Shown here: one piece after another, positions 42,805 to 51,988 of the stretch
How the letters are laid out: every line of letters begins with the position of its first letter
Position numbering within the stretch: position 1 is the stretch's first letter
NCBI RefSeq assembly: GCF_021502585.1
Contig: NZ_JAKFGM010000003.1
Span: forward strand, 248,001-312,000
Direction of reading: 5' to 3'
Origin: Sphingomonas cremea
GTDB lineage: Bacteria > Pseudomonadota > Alphaproteobacteria > Sphingomonadales > Sphingomonadaceae
Length of the DNA stretch: 64,000 nucleotides
Program-made: the position numbers and the translations under genes
The notes under the pieces: model-generated
Told to the model about the DNA's origin: nothing
What the model saw: the letters and a program-made list of their open reading frames with translations, nothing else
Database searches by the model: none

Positions 42805-43895
42805 TGGCCGCCTCCCCGTGGAGTGGTTCGCTTGACTTCGCCAAGGGGAAGGTACGGGGTCACCCCCGGCGTTTCCACGATCGTCTTGTCGACGTTCTGC
42901 AAGACGCGCTCCATCGTTTCATAATACATTCGTCGCTTGGTCACGCCCGGAGCCAATTTGTATTGCGCGTAAACCTTGTCGAATGAGGTGGCATCGCCTT
43001 GCGCCTTCTGGCGCAGCTGAAGGGCATAGGCGTTGGCCTGGTTGATATAACTTTGCGCCTTCTGCTGCGCGGCGTTGACCTCCTTGAAGGCATCGTTGAC
43101 CGCGGCGGGCGGATCGGCTTGCCGAATCGCCACACCCTGGACGACCACGCCCGACTGGTAGGCATCGAGGGCCTGCTGCATTTCTTCCTGGACGCGGGCT
43201 TCGATGAAGCCGCGTTTCACGCCCATGGCTTCTTGCAACGTCACCTGTGCGATGACCTGTCGCATCGAGCTTTCGGCGACCTGTTTGATCGTGTCCTCGG
43301 GTTCGGCCAGCTCATAAAGGAACTGCTCGGGATCGCGAATGAGCCAGCGAACCTGGTAGGCGATGTCGATAATGTTCTGGTCGCCGGTCAGCATCAGCGT
43401 TTCTTCGGACGCAGAGCCGAGGTCGATCCTGCGGGTTTCACCCACATTCACTTTTTGTACCCGGTCGATCGGCGCCGGCAGGGTCAAGCCGATGCCGGAC
43501 GACAGCGTGTGGCTGTAGCGGCCAAAGCGCGTAACCACGCCGCGCTCTCCAGGGGCGATGCGGTGCATCGTCGTGAACAGCAGCCAAACCAGAACGATGG
43601 CGACTCCCGCCCAAAACAGCACGGAACCGTTAGGCTTCCCGCCAAAGCCGATACCGCCGCCCGGCCCGCCGCCGCCAAATCGTCCGCGGCTCCTTTTCAA
43701 AAAGTCGTCGAGCGACGTGACGGAGGCCCGATTGCCGCCACCGCGCCGCTTCGGAGTTTCGCCCCAGGGCCCCGTCGGTTCTTCGCCCGGAGGCGGTTCC
43801 TGCCCGCCGCCCGCACCGGGAGGAGACCCCCAAGGGCCCTTGTTATCACTAAAAAGAGCGCGACCACGCGCTCCCCACCCGGGAAAAATTGCCAT
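42801..43895 (-). CDS. hflK: HflK, modulator of FtsH protease
   Basis: A 364-residue protein. A Gly/Pro-rich N-terminal region (residues 12-90) precedes one membrane helix (LFWAGVAIVLVWLLF) and an SPFH domain with APGERGVVTRFGRY and a coiled-coil end. The ATG at 43895 (MAIFPGWGARGRAL) is the normal N-terminus; the frame is open to 44303 but that extension overlaps the divergent mrp gene. First gene of hflK-hflC-htrA. Confidence 0.95.
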   Translation of the reverse strand: MAIFPGWGARGRALFSDNKGPWGSPPGAGGGQEPPPGEEPTGPWGETPKRRGGGNRASVTSLDDFLKRSRGRFGGGGPGGGIGFGGKPNGSVLFWAGVAIVLVWLLFTTMHRIAPGERGVVTRFGRYSHTLSSGIGLTLPAPIDRVQKVNVGETRRIDLGSASEETLMLTGDQNIIDIAYQVRWLIRDPEQFLYELAEPEDTIKQVAESSMRQVIAQVTLQEAMGVKRGFIEARVQEEMQQALDAYQSGVVVQGVAIRQADPPAAVNDAFKEVNAAQQKAQSYINQANAYALQLRQKAQGDATSFDKVYAQYKLAPGVTKRRMYYETMERVLQNVDKTIVETPGVTPYLPLGEVKRTTPRGGGQ

Positions 43896-43965
43896 AGCCC
43901 CATAATAAGTAGGGTTTCGCCGAAAAACAGTGCCGCCTGTCGAAAAGGCGATTAAGTGCGCGGCA

Positions 43966-44928
43966 ATGACTACTGATGAACCGCTCGTCGCCCTAGACAA
44001 CCTGCCCGACGCCGCACGAATCCGGTCACGCAGGCTGGTCGGCGATATCGCGACGATCGTTGCCGACGCGTCCGGCCTGTCCGATGGCGAGCGAGGAGAT
44101 TTGGAGCAGAAGCTCAAGCAGGCGGCAACTGCCCTCCCGGGCGTCAGGGAGGCCCGGGTCGCGCTGACCGCTTCCAGGCCAGGGCGCACATTCATCGCCA
44201 TTGGGTCCGGGAAAGGGGGCGTCGGGAAGTCGACGCTGACTACCAATCTCGCCATCGCACTAGCGCGAATGGGAAAGAGGGTCGGGATCGTCGACGCAGA
44301 CATTTACGGCCCCTCCCAGCCGACCTTGCTGGGTACCGCCGAAAAACCCCATGCCAAAAATGACAAGCTGGTTCCTGTGGAGGTGCAGGGCGTCAAGCTG
44401 CTGTCGGTGGGACAGCTTGTAGCCCCCGGCCAGGCTTTGGCCTGGCGGGGACCGATGGCGTCGGGCGCGCTTGCACAGCTGATCGAAGGCGATTGGGGCG
44501 ATACCGAGATCATCCTGGTCGACCTGCCGCCCGGTACCGGTGACGTGCAGCTGTCGCTGGTGCAGAAATCCCGGCCGGCGGGGGCAGTTATCGTCTCGAC
44601 ACCGCAGGATCTTTCGCTGATCGATGCGACCCGGGCCGTCGACCTGTTCGGCAAGACCAGCGTGCCGGTACTTGGCGTGATCGAGAATATGGCCGGCTAC
44701 CAATGCCCCCATTGCGGCGAGACGAGCGACCCGTTTGGCCAAGGCGGAGCAGAGGCGTCGGCCAGGCAGCTCGGGGTTCCTTTCCTCGGCCGCCTGCCGC
44801 TTTCCGCCAGCCTGCGAGAGGCTTCGGACGCCGGCGCGCCACCGGCCGCGCAGGATGGACCGGCGGCCGACGCTTTCGCCGCAATCGCAGGTCGGATTCT
44901 GGCGGAACTGGAAAAAGTCAGCGGTTGA
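43966..44928 (+). CDS. mrp: Mrp/ApbC iron-sulfur cluster carrier ATPase
   Basis: A 320-residue P-loop ATPase that carries and delivers Fe-S clusters. A short DUF59-like N-terminal region is followed by the deviant Walker A GSGKGGVGKST (80-90), DADIYGPS, LVDLPPGTGD, and the CPHC cluster-binding pair near residue 246. It is divergent from hflK with a gap of 70 bp. Confidence 0.94.
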   Translation: MTTDEPLVALDNLPDAARIRSRRLVGDIATIVADASGLSDGERGDLEQKLKQAATALPGVREARVALTASRPGRTFIAIGSGKGGVGKSTLTTNLAIALARMGKRVGIVDADIYGPSQPTLLGTAEKPHAKNDKLVPVEVQGVKLLSVGQLVAPGQALAWRGPMASGALAQLIEGDWGDTEIILVDLPPGTGDVQLSLVQKSRPAGAVIVSTPQDLSLIDATRAVDLFGKTSVPVLGVIENMAGYQCPHCGETSDPFGQGGAEASARQLGVPFLGRLPLSASLREASDAGAPPAAQDGPAADAFAAIAGRILAELEKVSG

Positions 44929-44957
44929 AGCATTTTGAACGCAGGAGGACTTCGCCA

Positions 44958-45392
44958 ATGCCCCTGACCCGCGATGAGGATATTTCCGAACTGCTCGCCG
45001 GCTCACGCACCATTGCGATGGTCGGCGCTTCAGACCGGCCCGATCGCCCGTCGCACCAGGTGATGAAATTCCTGCAGGATCAGGGCTATCGCGTGATCCC
45101 GGTCAATCCGACCATTACCGGCGAGCATGTCCACGGCGAATATGTCTGGCGCGAGCTGGCCCAGATCGGAGAGCCAATCGATATCGTCGACATTTTTCGG
45201 CGCAGCGCGGAGGTCGGTCCGATCGTCGACCAGGCCATTGCCATCGGCGCCAAGGCCGTTTGGATGCAGTTGGGCGTCATCGATCCAGACGCCGCAGCCC
45301 GGGCCGAAGCGGCGGGCCTGATCGTGGTGATGGACCATTGTCCCAAGATTGAGATCACTCGCATGGGACTGGCCCCTGTCGCCGCCGAATAG
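44958..45392 (+). CDS. CoA-binding domain protein (YccU type)
   Basis: A 144-residue single-domain Rossmann protein. IAMVGASDRPDRPSHQVM and VIPVNPTI are the signature of the CoA-binding YccU/DUF1876-like family; the central VDIFRRSAEVGPIVDQAIA and QLGVIDPDAAARAEAAG complete it. Function unknown; related domains in acyl-CoA synthetases bind CoA. GCAGGAGGAC precedes the ATG at 44958. It follows mrp by 29 bp. Confidence 0.9.
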   Translation: MPLTRDEDISELLAGSRTIAMVGASDRPDRPSHQVMKFLQDQGYRVIPVNPTITGEHVHGEYVWRELAQIGEPIDIVDIFRRSAEVGPIVDQAIAIGAKAVWMQLGVIDPDAAARAEAAGLIVVMDHCPKIEITRMGLAPVAAE

Positions 45393-45511
45393 CCGAGCTC
45401 TCTCAACAACTTGACTCAATGACCAATGAGGCAGAACTTCCCTGCTTGCGCAGCCGCGGTGAGGCCGGGGGTTGGTTGCGCACGGGACGGTCTCCGGCCG
45501 AGGGGCAGACC

Positions 45512-46354
45512 ATGAGGAAAATGTTCGTGCGCGCCGCGCTGCTTTCCTGCGCGGCTTTGGTAACGGGTCCGGCAATCGCCAACCATAGTTGGGGCGGCTA
45601 TCATTGGGCGGGCGACGGCTCGAACCTCACACTTAAGGTGAATACCGCGATTACCTCGCAATGGAACACCTCGGTTAGCGACTCAATTTCGGACTGGAAT
45701 CAATCGACCGAGCTTGTCCTAAATTCGGCGTCGTCCTCGGCCAGTGCAAAGAGGTGCAGTCCAATCTCCGGCCAGATTCTGGTCTGCAATGCCAGCTATG
45801 GCCAGCGGGGCTGGCTCGGGATCGCCTCGATCTGGCTGACAAATGGTCACATCAGCCAGGCGACCACCAAGCTCAACGACAGCTATCATAATTATGCGCC
45901 GTACAACTCGCCGGCGTGGCGGGCGCTGGTCGCTTGCCAGGAGATCGGCCACGATTTCGGCCTCGACCATCAGGATGAAACGTTCGACAACGTCAATCTC
46001 GGCACGTGCATGGACTATACAAATGCGCCGGACGGCGGCCTAGTCGGTGGGTTTAACTATGGCCCGTCTAACCGCCATCCCAACACCCATGACTATGATG
46101 AGCTGAAAGCAATCTATAATCACGACGATGGTTTCACGACGGCGAAGTCTGCGACCAATTTCGGTATTCGTCAGGTCGGTCAGGCACCTCCGCAATCGGC
46201 GGCGGGATCAGGCGACAGCCCGGCCGAATGGGGTCGTGCGATTCACAATGATAGCCAGGGACGGCCCGACGTGTTCCTCAAGGACCTGGGCGCGGGCAAG
46301 AAGGTGATTACCCACGTCTTCTGGGCGATAGGCAAGGGACCGAACAACGGTTGA
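45512..46354 (+). CDS. secreted matrixin-like (metzincin) protein with QExxH motif
   Basis: A 280-residue exported protein. The signal peptide ends near GPAIA|NHSWGG. A metzincin-like domain (25-190) has QEIGHDFGLDH (143-153) where HExxHxxGxxH is expected, so the first zinc ligand is Gln143; Glu144, His147 and His153 are kept. A Met-turn CMDYT follows (166-170). The C-terminal region is Gly/Ser/Asp-rich. Whether it is an active protease is unclear. The ATG at 45512 follows GAGGGGCAGACC and gives the signal peptide; an upstream ATG (45419) does not. Confidence 0.82.
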   Translation: MRKMFVRAALLSCAALVTGPAIANHSWGGYHWAGDGSNLTLKVNTAITSQWNTSVSDSISDWNQSTELVLNSASSSASAKRCSPISGQILVCNASYGQRGWLGIASIWLTNGHISQATTKLNDSYHNYAPYNSPAWRALVACQEIGHDFGLDHQDETFDNVNLGTCMDYTNAPDGGLVGGFNYGPSNRHPNTHDYDELKAIYNHDDGFTTAKSATNFGIRQVGQAPPQSAAGSGDSPAEWGRAIHNDSQGRPDVFLKDLGAGKKVITHVFWAIGKGPNNG

Positions 46355-46369
46355 TGGTATGGCGTCGGC

Positions 46370-47716
46370 CTAAGCGCTCGCCACCGTCATTTCAGGGATC
46401 AGCAACGTCGGGGCATCGACGCCCCGGCGGAAACGCAGGTCGCTTGCCGGCTCCAGCGTGGCGAACATCTGCTTGAGGTTGGATGCGATGGTGATCTCCG
46501 CAACCGCGGGGCCGATCTCGCCATTGCTGATCAAGAAGCCCGCAGCGCCCCGCGAATAATCGCCGGTGACGCCGTTGACGCCCTGGCCGATCAGTTCAGT
46601 AACCAGAATGCCCTCACCGATGCCGGCGATCATTTCCTCGCGGCTACGCGGGCCCGCGGCCATATGCAGGTTAGACGGCCCCGCCATGGGCGCGCCGGAT
46701 ACGCCGCGCACCGCATGGCCGGTGGGCTGGATACCGAGTTGCCGGGCCGAGGCGCTTTCGGCGAGCCATGTCGTCAGCACGCCATCCTTGACCAGGTCCA
46801 TCGGCTTGACCGGCAACCCTTCCCCATCGAACGCCCGGCTCCTGAGGCCGCGCTCGCGGAAGGGGTCGTCGCGCACCGTCACGCCGGGCGCGAACAGCTG
46901 CGTTTCCAGAGCATCGACCAGGAAACTCGCTTGTCGTGCGATCGCCGACCCGCTGATCGCTGCGATGAAGTGACCCAATAATGTCGTCGCCACCCGCGGA
47001 TCGAACAGCACCGGCAGCTTGCCCGGCTTGATGCTGACGGGGTTGAGGCGCGCGACTGCGCGGGTAGCGGCCCTGGCACCCAGTTCGTCCGGTGATTCCA
47101 GGTCTTTAAGATGCCGCGCCGAATGCCACGCATAGTCGCGCTGCATGCTGCTTCCCTCGCCTGCGACAACGCTGGCCGAATTGCTATAGCCAGTCGCTCG
47201 GGTTGAGCCGGAAAAGCCGTGGCTGGTGGCGATCGCAAAGATCGACGCCGAAGCCGAAGCGCTGGAGCCATTGCTATTGGTGACGCCTTGCACCCCGCGG
47301 GCGGCATCCTCGGCGCGCTGCGCCCGCTGCTTCAGCTCGCCCGGATCCGGGTCGCCTCCGTCATTAAGATCGAGATTGGCGGGCTCGCCCCGAAACAATT
47401 GTTCCTCCGGCGCAAGTCCGGCGAACCGATCCTCGGGCGCTTCGCGAGCCATTGCCAGCGCGCGATCGACAATTGTCGCCATCGCATCGTTGGAAAGGTC
47501 CGACGAAGCGATCGTCGCATTGCGCTGGCCGATAAACACGCGAAGGCCGATTTCCTCGCCCTCGCTGCGATGCACGTCCTCAAGTGCCCCAAGCCGGACG
47601 CTGACCCCCTGCGAACGCTCGCCAACATAAGCGGCGTCGGCGGCATCGGCGCCTTTCTTTTGGGCGAGTTCGACAAGCGAAATTGCCTTGTCGCGGGCGG
47701 CGGCAGGTTCGAGCAT
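46370..47716 (-). CDS. pmbA: TldD/PmbA family protein, PmbA (TldE) type
   Basis: A 448-residue partner of the TldD protease. N-terminal alpha/beta region with SVRLGALEDVHRSEGEEIGL, then a C-terminal half with MDLVKDGVLTTWLAESASAR and the ending GEIGPAVAEITIASNLKQMF. It lacks the HExxxH of TldD, as TldE proteins do. In other bacteria the TldD-TldE heterodimer processes peptides. TldD itself is not in this window. Confidence 0.93.
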   Translation of the reverse strand: MLEPAAARDKAISLVELAQKKGADAADAAYVGERSQGVSVRLGALEDVHRSEGEEIGLRVFIGQRNATIASSDLSNDAMATIVDRALAMAREAPEDRFAGLAPEEQLFRGEPANLDLNDGGDPDPGELKQRAQRAEDAARGVQGVTNSNGSSASASASIFAIATSHGFSGSTRATGYSNSASVVAGEGSSMQRDYAWHSARHLKDLESPDELGARAATRAVARLNPVSIKPGKLPVLFDPRVATTLLGHFIAAISGSAIARQASFLVDALETQLFAPGVTVRDDPFRERGLRSRAFDGEGLPVKPMDLVKDGVLTTWLAESASARQLGIQPTGHAVRGVSGAPMAGPSNLHMAAGPRSREEMIAGIGEGILVTELIGQGVNGVTGDYSRGAAGFLISNGEIGPAVAEITIASNLKQMFATLEPASDLRFRRGVDAPTLLIPEMTVASA

Positions 47717-47733
47717 GGCGCCCGCCTAAGCGT

Positions 47734-48645
47734 TCATTCGACCGACGACAAGCCGACCACGAGGAAGCCGAGGAACAGCAATAGTCCGGTGAAACGGTTC
47801 GACCGGAAAAGCGCCAGCGCCGCCGGCCCGTCTTTGGTATCGACCTTCGCCACTTGCCAGCCGAGGTGGAATGCGGCGGGAAACAGCGCCAGCAGCGCGA
47901 CCCAGTCGGACCGGACGGTCCAAATCGCCGCGGCCCAGCCGATAAGCGCCAGGAGGTAGCAAATGCCGACTCCAACCTGGGCGCGATCGCCGAGCGCCCG
48001 CGCGCTCGACTTTACCCCGACCAGCGCGTCGTCCTCAATATCCTGGATGGCGTAGAGGGTGTCGTAGCCGATCACCCAGAAGATGCTGCCCAGCCACAGC
48101 AGCAGCGCGGGGGGCTCGAAGGCGCCGGTCACCGCCGGCCATCCGACCAGCGCGCCCCAGCTGAACACCAGCCCGAGCCACGCCTGCGGCCACCAGGTGA
48201 TACGCTTCATGAAGGGATAGGCGGCAACGGGACCGAGGCTGAGCAAGGCCGCGACCTGCGCCGCCGGTTTAATCTGCAGGAGCACGATCAGCCCAACCAG
48301 GCATAGGCAGATAGTCAGGACCCAGGCGGCTTTGAGGGACACGCGGCCGCTCGCCAGTGGCCGGAGCCGGGTCCGTTCCACCCTCTTGTCGAGTTCGCGG
48401 TCGACAATGTCGTTATAGGCGCACCCTGCCGATCGCATCGCGAAGGCGCCCAACAAGAGCCAGGCGAACAGCAACCAGTCGCCCCCCACCCCCGCCAGGG
48501 CCACGCTCCACGCGCAAGGCCAGTAGAGCAGCCATGTCCCGATCGGCCGGTCGAGCCGCATCAGGGACGCATAGGGACGGAGCATTTGCGGCAACGCGCC
48601 GATCAGCCCGGTCCGCTCACTGTCGGGAACGAGGTCCGTCGCCAT
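47734..48645 (-). CDS. ubiA: 4-hydroxybenzoate polyprenyltransferase
   Basis: Attaches the polyprenyl side chain to 4-hydroxybenzoate in ubiquinone synthesis. A 303-residue membrane protein with nine helices and both Asp-rich prenyl-diphosphate motifs: NDIVDRELDKRVERT and YAIQDIEDD. Its first base coincides with the final base of the upstream HAD gene, so the two are coupled. Confidence 0.95.
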   Translation of the reverse strand: MATDLVPDSERTGLIGALPQMLRPYASLMRLDRPIGTWLLYWPCAWSVALAGVGGDWLLFAWLLLGAFAMRSAGCAYNDIVDRELDKRVERTRLRPLASGRVSLKAAWVLTICLCLVGLIVLLQIKPAAQVAALLSLGPVAAYPFMKRITWWPQAWLGLVFSWGALVGWPAVTGAFEPPALLLWLGSIFWVIGYDTLYAIQDIEDDALVGVKSSARALGDRAQVGVGICYLLALIGWAAAIWTVRSDWVALLALFPAAFHLGWQVAKVDTKDGPAALALFRSNRFTGLLLFLGFLVVGLSSVE

Positions 48646-49352
48646 CAGGCCGCGATCCGTTCGATCTCGTCCACCCAGTGCACCAGCGCGGCCAGCGACG
48701 GCAGCTCCCGGAAGCGCGGATGCTCGGTCGGTGGTGGGCGCTGCTCGTGGCTCCAGGCCAGCGGCTGGGGGATGTAGGCTGCCCAGGCGCCCGCTTCGAG
48801 CGCGGGGTAAACGTCGGAGCGCATCGAATCGCCGGCCATGACCGCACTGCCCGCGGGCACTCCGAAACGATCGAATATGCGCCTGAACGTCGCCGGGCCC
48901 TTGTCGCTGACGATCTCGATCCCGGAAAAGCGGTCGCCAAGCCCCGAAGCGGCGAGCTTGGCCTCCTGGTGGAACAGGTCGCCTTTGGTCACCAGCACCA
49001 GCCGGGCGCGATCGGCTAGCGCCTCAAGCGTATCCTCAATCCCTTCGAGCAGTTCGACCGGATGGGCGTGAAGTGCCCGGCCCGCGTCGAGAATCTGGCG
49101 AATGACCGAAGCCGGAACGTCATCGCCGCCAAGTTCCAGCGCGGTCTCGATCATCGACAATGTGAAAGCCTTGGCGCCATAGCCATAGAGCTTCAGGTTG
49201 CGCACCTCGCACGCTTCCAATGCCGTGCTGGCAATGCCGGCATCGGCAAACGGCTCCAGCATCGCCACCAGCGCATCCTGGGTCGCATGGAAGTGGCGCA
49301 TATTGTGCCACAGCGTGTCGTCGGCATCGAGGCAGATGAGGTCGATCGGCAT
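48645..49352 (-). CDS. HAD-superfamily hydrolase
   Basis: A 235-residue phosphatase of the HAD superfamily. Motif I is LICLDADDTLW, with nucleophile Asp about residue 9 and acid Asp about 11; motif II VLVTKGD, motif III SDKGPATF and motif IV AGDSMRSD. The helical cap (40-100) is that of C1-type enzymes. Start ATG at 49352 is correct; an upstream in-frame start lacks conserved sequence. Substrate unknown. It immediately precedes ubiA. Confidence 0.9.
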   Translation of the reverse strand: MPIDLICLDADDTLWHNMRHFHATQDALVAMLEPFADAGIASTALEACEVRNLKLYGYGAKAFTLSMIETALELGGDDVPASVIRQILDAGRALHAHPVELLEGIEDTLEALADRARLVLVTKGDLFHQEAKLAASGLGDRFSGIEIVSDKGPATFRRIFDRFGVPAGSAVMAGDSMRSDVYPALEAGAWAAYIPQPLAWSHEQRPPPTEHPRFRELPSLAALVHWVDEIERIAA

Positions 49353-49421
49353 GGGCTTACGACTAGCATGCCTCGATGGCCGAATTCGACCCACTGCTGA
49401 CATAAGATTTGCCTCGCTGGC

Positions 49422-50615
49422 CTATGCGGAGGTGCGGGCTAGCGCTTGCGCGGCGGCATTGGCGCTGGCCCAGGCCCATTGGAAATTATACCCGCCAAGC
49501 CAGCCGGTGACATCGACCGCCTCGCCGATCGCAAAAAGCCCGGGGACCCGGTTCGATTGCATCGTCTGCGACGACAATTCGGCCGTGCTGATTCCGCCGA
49601 TTGTGACCTCTGCCTTGGCAAACCCCTCGCTGCCGTTGGGCGTGAACGTCCATTCAGCGATCCGGCGCTCGGCATCGTCGAGGCGGCGGTCGGGGATGTT
49701 GGCAAGCTCTCCGGCAAGTGCAAGCTGCTCGGCAAGCGTTCCGGCGAGCCGGTCGGGCAAGTGGCGCCCGAGCATACGGCGGACGGTGGAACGAGGCTCA
49801 ACCCGCTTTGCCTGCCGAAGCCATCCGCGGGGAAGATCGGGCAGAAAATCGACCGTGACGGGTTGGCCGGGAAGCCAATAGGAGGACACCTGCAGGATTG
49901 CGGGGCCTGACAGTCCTCGATGGGTGAAAAGAGCCGCTTCCCGAAACCTGCCTTTTCCCGCGCTGGCGACGACTTCGGCGGAGACACCCGAAAGCGTGCT
50001 GAATAAGGCCTGCCCTCCCGAAAGGGTCAGCGGAACCAGGGCGGGGCGCGGTTCGACGATCTTCAGGCCGAAGCGGCGCGCGACATCATAGGCGAAGCCG
50101 GTCGCACCGAGCTTGGGGATGGACAGGCCGCCGCTGGCCAGTACCAGCGCTGGAGCACGGGCGGTGGCGGTGCCGATCGTGACGTCGAAGCTACCGTCGC
50201 GATGCTCGACGGTCGCGGCCTGGCCGAACGCGTTTTCGACCCCGCCCGCGGCGCATTCGTCGAGCAACATGGCGACAATCTGCCGCGCCGACCCGTCGCA
50301 GAAGAGCTGACCGAGGGTTTTCTCGTGCCAGGCAATTCGGTGACGATCGACCAGGGCGAGGAAGTCGGCCGGCGTGTAGCGGCCGAGCGCGGACTTGGCG
50401 AAATGCGGGTTTGCCGACAGGAAATTGTCGGCGGTGGCGCCGATATTAGTGAAGTTGCACCTCCCTCCGCCCGATATCAGTATCTTGCGACCTGGCTCGG
50501 ATGCGTGATCGACAAGCAGGATCCGGCTCCCCTGCTGCCCGGCAAGCGCCGCGCAATACATTCCCGCCGCCCCCGCCCCAATGATGATTGCGTCGAACGA
50601 ACGGGTGGCGGCCAT
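49422..50615 (-). CDS. BaiN/HI0933-like FAD-dependent oxidoreductase
   Basis: A 397-residue flavoprotein of the HI0933/YhiN family. Dinucleotide motif IIIGAGAAGMYCA, the signature ISGGGRCNFTN, and the C-terminal GLFAIGEAVDVTGWLGGYNFQWA. Members reduce double bonds in some substrates (BaiN), but the natural substrate of most is unknown. The ATG at 50615 begins the family-like N-terminus (AATRSFDAIIIG). Confidence 0.92.
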   Translation of the reverse strand: MAATRSFDAIIIGAGAAGMYCAALAGQQGSRILLVDHASEPGRKILISGGGRCNFTNIGATADNFLSANPHFAKSALGRYTPADFLALVDRHRIAWHEKTLGQLFCDGSARQIVAMLLDECAAGGVENAFGQAATVEHRDGSFDVTIGTATARAPALVLASGGLSIPKLGATGFAYDVARRFGLKIVEPRPALVPLTLSGGQALFSTLSGVSAEVVASAGKGRFREAALFTHRGLSGPAILQVSSYWLPGQPVTVDFLPDLPRGWLRQAKRVEPRSTVRRMLGRHLPDRLAGTLAEQLALAGELANIPDRRLDDAERRIAEWTFTPNGSEGFAKAEVTIGGISTAELSSQTMQSNRVPGLFAIGEAVDVTGWLGGYNFQWAWASANAAAQALARTSA

Positions 50616-50662
50616 GGATGGCACCTAACGAGTCAAGCTGGCGAAAGCGAATGGAGGAATGG

Positions 50663-50721
50663 CCGCTTTCGACCCATTCCGGTCATAATCGGTAGCGGCA
50701 CCTTTCCACCCAGGCGGACAT
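50663..50721. repeat. dispersed intergenic repeat, two partial copies
   Basis: Two related units, one at 50663-50686 and one at 50701-50721. They share CTTTC[GC]ACCCA. The first is 20/21 identical over its core to the unit at 51941-51963. Such units are a common dispersed repeat in sphingomonad genomes. They lie in the 247-bp gap between the flavoprotein and the porin genes, which holds no gene. Confidence 0.65.
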
Positions 50722-50862
50722 CGGAAACCACTGAATAATGCGGCAATATTGTGCTCCGGCGTCAGGGAATATCCCTATTTCAAGACGCCGACTTTCATGG
50801 AACGTCCCAAGTGGCAGGCGGGTCGAAATTGAGCCTCGCGCCTATCTTAAAGGGGTAGTTCC

Positions 50863-51804
50863 ATGAAAAAATACCTTCTTGCCGCGGTAGCTGTTGCCGC
50901 AATTGCGGCTCCAGCCCAGGCCCGAGACAACCAAGGCTACGTTGGGATCGAAGGTGGTGCGACCTGGGTGAAGAGCCAGAGCCCGGACGTCCACGTCGAC
51001 TATACGGTACTTAACAATATTGACCCATTATTTCCGGAGCCTGCCGACCAACACTTCGGCAACGCCTTCGATCTCGATTCCCACATGGGATACAATATCG
51101 GCATGTTCGGGGGCTATGACTTCGGCATGTTCCGCCTCGAGGGCGAGGTCGACTGGATGCACGCCAACCTGGACCACCTAAAGGTCGATTCCGACCTGAT
51201 CGATGCGATTAATGCGATTAACGGTGGACCTGACATCGGCAACGCAGAGTTCAACCTGGACCAAGCGACCTCGGCGCTCGCGTTTATGCTCAATGGGCTG
51301 ATCGACGTCGGTGACGAAGACGGTTTCTCGTTCCAGGCCGGCCTTGGCGGGGGCTGGGCGAAGTCCAAGTTGATCAACGACAAGGACGGCGCCTTCGCAT
51401 GGCAGGTGATCGCCGGCGTTACCTATGCCGTAAGTCCGAACATCGACCTCGGCCTGAGGTATAAATATTTCTCAACCGGCAGCCTGAAGTTTCACGAACG
51501 CGACAACTCGTTTGTGATCACGAGGATCTTACCTACACTGCCACCCGTCAGTCAGAATATCGGGGTCGATGTCTCCTCGGACATCTCAACGAAGTTCAAG
51601 GCGCAAAGCCTGCTGGCGACGCTGACCTACAACTTCGGGGCGCCGCCTCCGCCACCGCCTCCGCCGCCACCGCCACCTCCGCCGCCACCTCCGGCGACGC
51701 AGACTTGCCCGGACGGCTCGGTGATCCTGGCGACGGATGCTTGTCCGCCACCGCCGCCGCCACCTCCGCCTCCACCTCCACCTCCGGAGCCAGAACGCGG
51801 CTAA
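50863..51804 (+). CDS. OmpA-like outer-membrane beta-barrel protein with Pro-rich tail
   Basis: A 313-residue porin-like protein. Signal peptide MKKYLLAAVAVAAIAAPAQA, then an eight-stranded OmpA-type barrel (about 25-245) with GYVGIEGGATWV and LATLTYNFG. The tail is two polyproline stretches separated by CPDGSVILATDACP and ends PEPERG. The OmpA peptidoglycan-binding domain, usual after such linkers, is missing. Either this is a barrel-plus-tail protein, as is seen in sphingomonads, or the C-terminal domain was lost. Confidence 0.85.
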   Translation: MKKYLLAAVAVAAIAAPAQARDNQGYVGIEGGATWVKSQSPDVHVDYTVLNNIDPLFPEPADQHFGNAFDLDSHMGYNIGMFGGYDFGMFRLEGEVDWMHANLDHLKVDSDLIDAINAINGGPDIGNAEFNLDQATSALAFMLNGLIDVGDEDGFSFQAGLGGGWAKSKLINDKDGAFAWQVIAGVTYAVSPNIDLGLRYKYFSTGSLKFHERDNSFVITRILPTLPPVSQNIGVDVSSDISTKFKAQSLLATLTYNFGAPPPPPPPPPPPPPPPPPATQTCPDGSVILATDACPPPPPPPPPPPPPPEPERG

Positions 51805-51829
51805 GACCATAGTAATTGCGCACAAGGTT

Positions 51830-51864
51830 CGGCCGGTTACATCAGGTAGCCGGCCGTTCTGCTT
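51830..51864 (+). terminator. intrinsic terminator after the porin gene
   Basis: An 11-bp stem (51830-51840 with 51846-51856, one G-U pair) and 5-base loop are followed by a T-rich stretch, 26 bp past the stop. Confidence 0.75.
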
Positions 51865-51940
51865 ATTGCTCCAAAATCAGATCGCCAATTGACTCGTCGT
51901 CAGCTCGAACGGGTCACTGTCGCTGACGATCCCTAATGTC

Positions 51941-51963
51941 TGCTTTCCACCCATTCCGGTCAT
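51941..51963. repeat. dispersed intergenic repeat, third copy
   Basis: TGCTTTCCACCCATTCCGGT followed by CAT, matching the unit at 50663-50686. The pair flanks the porin gene about 1.3 kb apart, in the same orientation. Confidence 0.6.
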
Positions 51964-51988
51964 TGAGAGGAACGGCTAAGCCAGTCTC

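Noticed and set aside
42801-44303. Longer hflK starting at 44303
   Set aside because: The extension overlaps the divergent mrp gene and lacks hflK-like sequence; the start at 43895 gives the normal N-terminus.
51640-51790. Pro-codon repeats of the porin as a CRISPR or satellite array
   Set aside because: They are in-frame CCx codons of a polyproline linker, with no spacer structure.
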